DNA of 56,701 bases. Source: Pseudarthrobacter sp. AL07 (GTDB lineage Bacteria > Actinomycetota > Actinomycetes > Actinomycetales > Micrococcaceae). The stretch lies in assembly GCF_029960665.1 (NCBI RefSeq), contig NZ_JASBRB010000018.1:1-56701 (forward strand). Reading direction: 5' to 3'. Below, in pieces: positions 51,028-56,701 of this stretch. Position numbers and translations under genes: made by a program. Below the pieces are notes generated by a model, which saw only the letters and a list, made by a program, of their open reading frames with translations, searched no databases and was not told the DNA's origin. Position 1 is the stretch's first letter; each line of letters starts with the position of its first letter.

Positions 51028-51038
51028 CCATTGGGTGG
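51024..51038. promoter_or_regulatory. Palindrome overlapping the rep start
   Basis: CCACCCA-T-TGGGTGG covers the GTG start at 51027. It could be an operator or an RNA stem hiding the start codon. Confidence 0.5.
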
Positions 51039-51049
51039 GTGTTGGAAAT

Positions 51050-51120
51050 GTTCAGATCGGTATCCGCCAAGATTTGGATCTGAACGAGAAACTTGCGACG
51101 GCCCGCGAAAGCGGGCCGTC
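51050..51120. promoter_or_regulatory. Stem-loops in the rep leader
   Basis: GTTCAGATC (51050-51058) and GATCTGAAC (51077-51085) are perfect inverted repeats. Beyond them GACGGCCCGC-GAAA-GCGGGCCGTC (51097-51120) is a perfect terminator stem followed by TTTCGTTT on the plus strand. Together they could form an attenuator between the small regulator at 51127 and rep, or mark a small antisense transcript. Confidence 0.55.
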
Positions 51121-51126
51121 TTTCGT

Positions 51127-51354
51127 TTAAGAGGCCATGCGACTGATAGGCAGAGCCTCCTGGTTTGCGTCGTCAAGCTTGTTGGGCAGACCGTTGTCAC
51201 GGTCAATGAGCGCACCCAGATAGTCGCTCAGGGAAAGCCCATGCTGCTGTGCGGCTTCGTGGGCGCGCTTGTGCTGATCGGGATAGATGCGTCCCCGCAG
51301 GGCTACTCGATTGCCGTCTAGCTTCGGCGTGGCGTACGGGCTGTATGCGCTCAT
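51127..51354 (-). CDS. Small ribbon-helix-helix-like regulator, paralogue 1
   Basis: 75 residues from the ATG at 51354, chosen by alignment of its upstream AAGTGAAGGATGAGGAT with the paralogue at 51845; an in-frame ATG lies at 51369. LRGRIYPDQHKRAHEAAQQH and GLSLSDYLGALIDRDNGLPN match the paralogue (VLPDQH...SFGEYVGALIDR...PNKLD). A strand-helix-helix pattern suggests an Arc/CopG-type DNA-binding protein, probably controlling rep copy number. Confidence 0.7.
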   Translation of the reverse strand: MSAYSPYATPKLDGNRVALRGRIYPDQHKRAHEAAQQHGLSLSDYLGALIDRDNGLPNKLDDANQEALPISRMAS

Positions 51355-51370
51355 ATCCTCATCCTTCACT

Positions 51371-51654
51371 TAATTTCCCCCCGATACCGGTACCGCCGCT
51401 CGGCGTGTCGCCGCCGACCTAGTCCAATCGCTGGCCTGCAGGCCAGCGATTGCCTCACGAACCTTGTTCTCGTTGAGGGAGTATCGGGGCGCACGGCCAC
51501 GGCGTTCACCTAATGGAACGTCGCCCGCAATGACTCCCAGTCCCTGTTCCAGATACTTCAGCGTCCTGGCGGTTTTGATAAACGAAACCCTGCACGCGGT
51601 GGCGGTGTGTCGCTCTTTGCCTTTTTGGTGTTCTAAGACTTTTCGATAGGCAAT
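51371..51654 (-). CDS. Open frame without a standard start codon between the two regulators
   Basis: The minus strand is open and protein-like: FIKTARTLKYLEQGLGVIAG, then DVPLGERRGRAPRYSLNENK and VREAIAGLQASDW, ending TAA at 51371-51373, 17 nt before the next start. No ATG, GTG or TTG occurs between the preceding in-frame stop and the conserved-looking part; ATT at 51654 is the only near-start. Either a non-standard start, translational coupling with the upstream gene, or a damaged gene. It contains a perfect 28-bp palindrome. Confidence 0.45.
51425..51452. repeat. Perfect 28-bp palindrome
   Basis: CAATCGCTGGCCTG followed by its exact reverse complement. It lies inside the open frame at 51371-51654. 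Possible operator or cruciform site near rep. Confidence 0.75.
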
Positions 51655-51845
51655 GCCCCCTGTTGCATCCCATCAAGCTTGTTGGGACGCCCTTCTGCGC
51701 GGTCTATCAAAGCACCAACATACTCACCGAAGGACATGTTGTACCGCTGCGTCGCCTTCCAGGCGGTGTAATGCTGATCTGGGAGCACAAGACAGTTCAG
51801 TGGTGCCTTCTTACCGATCAGCTTGGGTGGACGGTATTCCTCCAT
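51633..51845 (-). CDS. Small ribbon-helix-helix-like regulator, paralogue 2
   Basis: 70 residues from the ATG at 51845 with GAGGG upstream; the frame to 52121 is shadow. LNCLVLPDQHYTAWKATQRY and NMSFGEYVGALIDRAEGRPN align with paralogue 1, including identical endings PNKLD...ALPI. First gene of a probable operon that includes the open frame at 51371, paralogue 1 and perhaps rep. Confidence 0.7.
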   Translation of the reverse strand: MEEYRPPKLIGKKAPLNCLVLPDQHYTAWKATQRYNMSFGEYVGALIDRAEGRPNKLDGMQQGALPIEKS

Positions 51846-52082
51846 GTCATCACCCTCACTTAGGTTTGGGAGAACCTGTAGATATACAGGTCCTGTCGCG
51901 GTGGCACCCATTGCTTCTTCAAAAGACCAAGCAAACGACAGACTACATACATGCTCCGCACATGCACAACTCACTGCCTGCACGCTGCGGTAGGCATCGG
52001 GTAACATTTCTTGTGGCAGCTGCCCGCCCGCCCTGTGTGGCGGTCTACACAAGTGGCTGAGCTTGGCTAAGGAGCTGTATAG

Positions 52083-52529
52083 ATGGCAGATGGGGGCCGC
52101 AGCGTGTTTCTTACGCAGCAACAGAAGAAAGAGCGGCTAGCGGATCGCATGGGCATCCTGGTGGATATCTGGGAGGCAGATAACAACACTGCGCTCATTT
52201 ACCCTCATGTCGAAGAAGCACTTTCCGCCCACGGGATCCACCTGTCGCGGACACGGTGGTCCTACTTGATCAATGGCACTGGCAGCCTGGTGACGGATCA
52301 AGAACTGCTGAAGGGCATAGCAGAGTTCGTTTTTGCCGTACCAGCCAGTTATCTGTGTGATCTCAACAGCGAGACTCCTCCCGAGGTAGAAGCGCGCATG
52401 GAATTCCTTGTGCAGATGCGGAAGCTCAAGGTGAAGAACTTTGCCGCGAGAAACCTCGGGGCCACCTCGCCAGAAACACTGAGGACGATCACCAGGATCA
52501 TCGATGCATCGATGAAAGGCGACGAGTGA
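52083..52529 (+). CDS. Helix-turn-helix regulator (EspR/XRE-like)
   Basis: 148 residues. LADRMGILVDIWEADNNTAL followed by VEEALSAHGIHLSRTRWSYL and INGTGSLVTDQELLKGIAEF resembles EspR-like actinobacterial HTH proteins with an XRE fold, and the C-terminal helices could dimerise. The next gene (peptidase) starts immediately at its stop. It probably regulates this three-gene operon. Confidence 0.75.
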   Translation: MADGGRSVFLTQQQKKERLADRMGILVDIWEADNNTALIYPHVEEALSAHGIHLSRTRWSYLINGTGSLVTDQELLKGIAEFVFAVPASYLCDLNSETPPEVEARMEFLVQMRKLKVKNFAARNLGATSPETLRTITRIIDASMKGDE

Positions 52530-52979
52530 ATGGCTCTCCCGCCGGTCCCGGAAAAGGTCCGGGAGTTATGCGGAGACGGCACGACGTCGATGAAGGAAGT
52601 TATCGACCGCTTGACCGTGATCTGTGAGAAGCCGATCAATCTGATCGAGTACAAGGAGTCCTGGGGTGCGCTGACGGCCTTCAAAGCCGAATTTGAAGAT
52701 CGCATAAACGTCTATTTCCCCCCGCAGAAGTCGCGGCATTACAAACTTCACTGCATCTATCACGAGCTCGGACACATCTACTTGGAGAGCTTTCGGATTC
52801 CCCTGGCTCTGCCGGATCTCTCTGAAGAGATGCTGAGGGAAACCGCGGACGCAATTAGCGTTACCTGCCGGTCCGTTCCGAATCATCCTGTCGAACGGTG
52901 GGTGGAGGATTTCGCTTTCGAGATGTCGAAGAAGACCCGTGCACGCAGCTCGTCCGATCCTGATCCTTTCCTTAGCTAG
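52530..52979 (+). CDS. ImmA/IrrE-like metallopeptidase
   Basis: 149 residues. LHCIYHELGHIYLESF contains the H-E-x-x-H zinc site (~73-77). It is compact with no transmembrane segment. ImmA/IrrE proteases cleave a partner HTH repressor on a signal; here the HTH gene is directly upstream with no gap, and a membrane protein is directly downstream (3-nt gap). Confidence 0.8.
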   Translation: MALPPVPEKVRELCGDGTTSMKEVIDRLTVICEKPINLIEYKESWGALTAFKAEFEDRINVYFPPQKSRHYKLHCIYHELGHIYLESFRIPLALPDLSEEMLRETADAISVTCRSVPNHPVERWVEDFAFEMSKKTRARSSSDPDPFLS

Positions 52980-52982
52980 ACC

Positions 52983-53894
52983 ATGAAACTTTTGCTCTTT
53001 GCGCTGCTAAGTGCCCTGTGCCTCCTTCGGATCCCCTCGGTGGCGAAGGTGACGGAATCCCGGGCGTCGTGGCTGGCATCGATGTTCGGCCTGACGGCGC
53101 TCTATATCCTGGGGACGGTTACACCGCTCGAGGTTATCGACAGCTACCTCGGTGGCATCAACGTGACGAACCTGCTTCAAGCCATCTTCGCGCTACTGGC
53201 GATCTTCTTTTTCAACGACAGCGTGCGGCGGTTAGCGAACGTACCAGTCAGATGGACTTACTACGCCCCGTTGCTGAGCATTCCCATCATGATTGTCAGC
53301 TTCGCCCTTATTGAGGACAAAGCTCCAACAGCTGCGGACTTCATTGATTCCCGCATGGACCAGCTCGCAACTGCCACGTACAGCGGCACGTACATGCTCG
53401 CGTTGTTGTTCACCGTGCTCAGGATCATCTACATGCTTCGGCACAAGGCGAGGGGCCCGTATGCAACATTCTCAGCGGGTCTACTCGTGGTTGCGGCGGC
53501 TTGTTCGTGCCACATTACGTACGTGGTGCTGTTCCATTTCTCGCCCTGGGACGCCTTCGCCCAAGCGATCGGATCCTGGTTTGACCGCCTTTTCTATTTA
53601 GGCCTCTCGGTGACGGCTGCGGGCTGGCTGATTCTTTTCCTGTCGAAGCAGCTCCCGAAATTGCGGCTCTGGATGATCGATGCACTCTGGCTTACTGCGT
53701 TGAGGATCCGGATAAATGCAGATCAATCCCGAGTCAGCCCGGCGTGGGACCTTTTCAATGAAACGCTCGAAAACGGGGTCTACAAAAGCCTCATCGTTCT
53801 GCACAACTACCAGCGGGGGAACATGACGATGTTCCCGGAATCTGTTCAGGGCAGAATCAGCCAAATTGAGGCCAAGCTAGACGCACAGACCTAG
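52983..53894 (+). CDS. Multi-pass membrane protein (MAB_1171c/DUF6545-like)
   Basis: 303 residues. About seven hydrophobic helices (~2-18, 30-48, 60-78, 88-107, 132-150, 160-185, 200-222), then a cytoplasmic part with LTALRIRINADQSRVSPAWD. The combination of this topology with an HTH and an ImmA/IrrE gene is known from MAB_1171c-type putative transporters. It could sense an envelope or mating signal. It overlaps the convergent hydrolase end by 4 nt. Confidence 0.65.
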   Translation: MKLLLFALLSALCLLRIPSVAKVTESRASWLASMFGLTALYILGTVTPLEVIDSYLGGINVTNLLQAIFALLAIFFFNDSVRRLANVPVRWTYYAPLLSIPIMIVSFALIEDKAPTAADFIDSRMDQLATATYSGTYMLALLFTVLRIIYMLRHKARGPYATFSAGLLVVAAACSCHITYVVLFHFSPWDAFAQAIGSWFDRLFYLGLSVTAAGWLILFLSKQLPKLRLWMIDALWLTALRIRINADQSRVSPAWDLFNETLENGVYKSLIVLHNYQRGNMTMFPESVQGRISQIEAKLDAQT

Positions 53895-55042
53895 CCCTGC
53901 TCAGCCAAAATCGTCTTGCTGACCCAAGCCGTCAGTTCGTTGGAGAAGGTACAAGGCGAGGCATTCCACTCCTGGGTATGATGCGCCTCAGGTAGGGGAA
54001 TCAGGGTGACGGTGTCAGGATTCGCGCGTTGGAACGCCGCCGAGATCTCCCAGGGAACCTCTTGATCCGTGTAGGAGTGCAGGACCAGCGTCGGGACTGA
54101 CACCCTGTTAGGTACATCGACCCATTCAAGTGCATCGAAATCAATCGGTTCCTCCAACCCGAGCATCCTCGCGAACGGGGGAGCCTGCAACAGGCACATG
54201 ACAAGGCCGGCACCAATCGCCGGCATGCCAGCCCGCACCGCCCCCGCCGTGATGGTCTTGCGCCAGCTCGTGACCGGACCTACCAGGACGACTCCGACGA
54301 TCCGGTCCCGATGGGCGCTGCGCTCCGCTGTCAGCAGCGCAATGGTCCCACCCATTGACCAGCCCGAGAGGATGATCCGCCTGGCTCCACGAGCGACGGC
54401 GTAGGACACAGCGCTTTCCACATCACGCCACTCCGTTTGCCCAAGGTGGCTCGATTCGGCCTGTGGTGGGCTGACCTCCAGGTCGCTGCGAAATGTGGGG
54501 ACCAAAGAGGTGAATCCAAAAGAACTGAACGCGTGGACGTCCCGAAACATGATCGAGCGGTCTGTCCAGCTGCCATGAATATGGATTACCCATACGTCCG
54601 TGTTCTCAGCTTCAAATAGCCATGCAGGGGCAGCACCGTAGGCGGTGGGGACGTGCACCTCTTCGAACCGTCCGGCCACCGCGGACGGTTCGAAAAACAC
54701 GTCCGGAGTCCAATCGACGATTGGCCCCAGACGTCCCGGCGCGGACCCAAGAGGATCAATCCGCCGTTCTACGTACTTTTGATCCTCATTGATCAGCGTG
54801 ACCTCGCCGACTCTCGTGTACTTCTCTGTCGCGGGGTCGAACACGCCAAAGTCGCCCGGGGCTTTGGTGTAGTCGTCCAAATCGATACGGACTCTGCGGC
54901 CATCATCTGTCAGTTCGGCACGACGGTAGTCCCTTGGTCCACGTTTAACGATCTTGCGTGCCATGACAACCGCGAATCCAGATAGTGCGGCCGCCGGTAC
55001 AAGGAACGCGAGGCAGACCAGGCCGCGCCGTGTCGTCAGCAT
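53891..55042 (-). CDS. Membrane-anchored alpha/beta hydrolase
   Basis: 383 residues. An N-terminal signal anchor (~7-28, GLVCLAFLVPAAALSGFAVV) is followed by the hydrolase domain: VIHIHGSW (oxyanion loop), ILSGWSMGGTIAL (nucleophile Ser in G-W-S-M-G-G), LVLHSYTDQEVPW (acid Asp) and PEAHHTQEW (His). An exported or membrane-bound esterase or peptidase-like enzyme with unknown substrate. It stands apart from its neighbours by orientation. Confidence 0.82.
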   Translation of the reverse strand: MLTTRRGLVCLAFLVPAAALSGFAVVMARKIVKRGPRDYRRAELTDDGRRVRIDLDDYTKAPGDFGVFDPATEKYTRVGEVTLINEDQKYVERRIDPLGSAPGRLGPIVDWTPDVFFEPSAVAGRFEEVHVPTAYGAAPAWLFEAENTDVWVIHIHGSWTDRSIMFRDVHAFSSFGFTSLVPTFRSDLEVSPPQAESSHLGQTEWRDVESAVSYAVARGARRIILSGWSMGGTIALLTAERSAHRDRIVGVVLVGPVTSWRKTITAGAVRAGMPAIGAGLVMCLLQAPPFARMLGLEEPIDFDALEWVDVPNRVSVPTLVLHSYTDQEVPWEISAAFQRANPDTVTLIPLPEAHHTQEWNASPCTFSNELTAWVSKTILAEQG

Positions 55043-55219
55043 CAGGTCTCACCCTCCAGCGCCGAGCCAGGAAGAGGAACGGAACCCAATCATCGTATCG
55101 TCGCCTCAGTCCCTGATATATGAACAATTCATGCCAACTACAGGCGTTGCACATGTTCACTACAGGCGTGTACTCTTTTGGTTGAGCCAGTCGACGTCCA
55201 AGGGGGAGGGACGAATCTA

Positions 55220-56293
55220 ATGCAGCGCAAATCGCTTGGCGCCATCATTGCCATCTCCGGGCTGTTCTTCGGACTGATCTTCTCCATGCTCCTGCTTCTC
55301 GCCCCCGCGAAGCAGGCTGCCGCCACCTGCGGTCCGGCCGTCTCTGTTGTCATCGACGCTGACACCAAGGTTGAGGGCTACACCGAGGAACAGTTGAAGA
55401 ACGCCGCGTCGATCATGGGCGCAGGTAAGGCACTGGACCTGTCCGTGAAGGGCCAGATGATCAGCGTCATGGTCTCCCTGGGGGAGTCAGGGTTGCGTGT
55501 GCTGGACCACGGCGACGGACCCGGCCCTGATTCCCGGGGGTTGTTCCAGCAGCGCGACAACGGCGCGTGGGGCTCCTACGCAGACCGCATGGACCCCACC
55601 ACCAGCGCCACAAACTTCATCAAGGCTTTGAAGGCTGTTCCGGGTTGGGAGCTGTTGGAACCGACCATTGCCGGCAACAAGGTGCAGCGCAACGCCGACC
55701 CGTACCACTACCAGAAGTACTGGCCCGAGGCCGTCAAGCTCGTTCAGGCCCTCTCGGATGGGAAGTTCACGCTGGAAGGCAGCGACTGCGCCGTCCCGGG
55801 GCAGTCCGGCACCGGGGATGACTACCCGTGGAAAGACGCCTCCACCTGGTTGCAGGTCGGTGCGAATGCGGCCAGCACCTCGCCGCTGGGCATGTATAAC
55901 CGCGAGTGTGTGGACTTCGCCCTGTGGCGGGTGAACCAGCAGATGGGTTCCACCAGCGCACCCTTCAAGTTCCTCAACGGCACTTTCCGCCCGGACGGTC
56001 AGGGCCTCGGTTCAGCCCTTACCTGGAAGGCCGGCTGGGACGCCAAAGGCTGGCCCACCGGTAACACGCCCCGGGTCGGCGCGGTCGTCTGGTATGCACC
56101 TGGTGCCGGGGGAGCGGACCCGAACTTCGGCCACGTCGCCGTGGTCAAGGACATCAAGGACGACGGGACCTACGTCGAAGAGGGATACAACGGCAACCCT
56201 CCCCCGGATGACCACAACTACTACACCCGGACAGTCAGCAGCAATGTCCCCTCAGCCTTTCTGTACCTGCCCACCCAAGAGGAGAAGAAGTGA
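55220..56293 (+). CDS. Bifunctional cell-wall hydrolase (lysozyme-like plus CHAP)
   Basis: 357 residues from the ATG at 55220 with GGGGGAGGG upstream; the frame to 55178 lacks a site. Signal anchor at ~5-28. A lysozyme-like domain (~70-170) has SLGESGLRVLDHGDGPGPDS (likely catalytic Glu) and RGLFQQRDNGAWGSYADRMD. The CHAP domain (~205-350) has the catalytic Cys in NRECVDFALWRVN and His in FGHVAVVKD. It would open peptidoglycan for the transfer channel. It is coupled (GTGA) to the next gene and faces the transfer operon. Confidence 0.85.
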   Translation: MQRKSLGAIIAISGLFFGLIFSMLLLLAPAKQAAATCGPAVSVVIDADTKVEGYTEEQLKNAASIMGAGKALDLSVKGQMISVMVSLGESGLRVLDHGDGPGPDSRGLFQQRDNGAWGSYADRMDPTTSATNFIKALKAVPGWELLEPTIAGNKVQRNADPYHYQKYWPEAVKLVQALSDGKFTLEGSDCAVPGQSGTGDDYPWKDASTWLQVGANAASTSPLGMYNRECVDFALWRVNQQMGSTSAPFKFLNGTFRPDGQGLGSALTWKAGWDAKGWPTGNTPRVGAVVWYAPGAGGADPNFGHVAVVKDIKDDGTYVEEGYNGNPPPDDHNYYTRTVSSNVPSAFLYLPTQEEKK

Positions 56294-56701
56294 AAAAGCC
56301 CCTGTCCCTCATCGCAGCGGTCCTGCTCTGCGCTGCGTGCGCACCAGCAGCGAACACGACGCCGGCAGAACCAACCAGCACCACGCCCACGGCGTCCGCG
56401 CCCGTCTCACTGAGCGCCAACAGCGGCCCGCAGGCACCCGGCGGCACAGTCCCGGCAACGAGTGGCATCTCCTGGGATCAGGCCAGCAAGGATCAGGCGG
56501 TGGACGTCGCCCAGAAGTCGACGGCGGACTTCGCCCGCCCGTCTGTGGAGGAACAGCAGTGGGCCAACGATCTTGCCCGCTGGCTCACCCCGCAGGCCAC
56601 CGCCGACTACTCGGCCGTGGAACCAGCGAACATCCCCGCCACCCGTGTCACCGGTCCGGCCACGCTGAGCGTCGATGAAGCCAACGGCTACGGCGTCACG
56701 G
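56290..56701 (+). CDS. Lipoprotein-like transfer protein, cut by the window edge
   Basis: 137 codons to the edge, starting with GTG at 56290 (overlap with the upstream stop). Signal peptide KKPLSLIAAVLLCAAC, with Cys-17 as a possible but imperfect lipobox, then a Thr/Pro/Ser-rich linker and a domain with QQWANDLARWLTPQATADYS, typical of small envelope proteins in actinobacterial transfer operons (VirB8-like fold possible). If position 56701 joins position 1, the frame stops at bases 3-5 (TGA), 2 nt before the GTG at 8. Confidence 0.7.
   Translation, partial: MKKPLSLIAAVLLCAACAPAANTTPAEPTSTTPTASAPVSLSANSGPQAPGGTVPATSGISWDQASKDQAVDVAQKSTADFARPSVEEQQWANDLARWLTPQATADYSAVEPANIPATRVTGPATLSVDEANGYGVT

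Noticed and set aside
1..56701. CRISPR arrays, tRNA or rRNA genes
   Set aside because: Looked for regular short repeats with spacers and for tRNA-like cloverleaf ends; the only clear direct repeats are the IS ends, leaders, trailers and the 44-bp pair.

Overview
The window reads as a conjugative plasmid, or nearly all of one, from a high-GC Gram-positive bacterium. The most likely host is a member of the Micrococcaceae (Arthrobacter or Pseudarthrobacter type). The evidence is strong G/C preference at third codon positions, an SCO6880/VirB4/VirD4-type actinobacterial secretion operon, DUF4913, DUF4192 and DUF3024 family proteins, an actinobacterial ParA/ParB pair, and a primase-like replication protein. 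No database search was possible. All family names come from motif recognition in the translated sequence.

Layout. (1) 1-9.5 kb, plus strand: transfer operon with a ParA-like protein, a degenerate P-loop protein, a small two-helix membrane protein, VirB8-like and VirB6/TrbL-like proteins, SCO6880, VirB4 and VirD4 ATPases, and DUF4913. It appears to continue from the right edge (55.2-56.7 kb: a cell-wall hydrolase and a lipoprotein-like protein), so the molecule may be circular. (2) 9.8-15.2 kb: an accessory island with an OGG-fold-like protein, a uracil-DNA-glycosylase-like protein, a CoiA-like nuclease, two unknown proteins and a GNAT acetyltransferase. (3) 15.6-20.5 kb: an IS21-family element with a 7-bp target duplication. 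It carries istA, istB, DUF3024 and a diguanylate cyclase as apparent cargo, and splits an Ntn-hydrolase-like gene. (4) 20.5-25.1 kb: mobilisation operon (MobC, relaxase, coiled-coil protein, the interrupted gene) with a candidate oriT. (5) 25.4-31.9 kb: an excisionase-like HTH protein, a giant methylase-helicase with a second gene overlapping its N-terminal region, and a serine resolvase. (6) 32.3-39.5 kb: a Type ISP restriction-modification enzyme, a GNAT protein, and an unknown protein overlapping a PIN-domain protein. (7) 39.5-46 kb: a modular region in which three genes (ParB-like, unknown, DUF4192) sit behind nearly identical ~400-bp leaders. It also holds an SOS-box-controlled three-gene cluster. 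(8) 46-51.9 kb: a coiled-coil DNA-binding candidate, parB, parA, a repeat-rich centromere candidate, rep and small regulators. (9) 52-55 kb: an HTH / ImmA-IrrE-like peptidase / membrane protein trio and an alpha/beta hydrolase.

The transfer operon, relaxase and oriT would move the plasmid. Rep and parAB would copy and partition it. The Type ISP enzyme, the methylase-helicase and the glycosylase/nuclease island would mediate DNA conflict. The strongest directly visible results are: the exact IS21 boundaries, confirmed because removing the element and one target copy restores a 290-codon reading frame; the apparent capture of a diguanylate cyclase behind a second copy of the IS right end; the triplicated leader with a recurring trailer; a same-strand overlapping gene with textbook codon bias; and a one-base frameshift in the DUF4192 gene.
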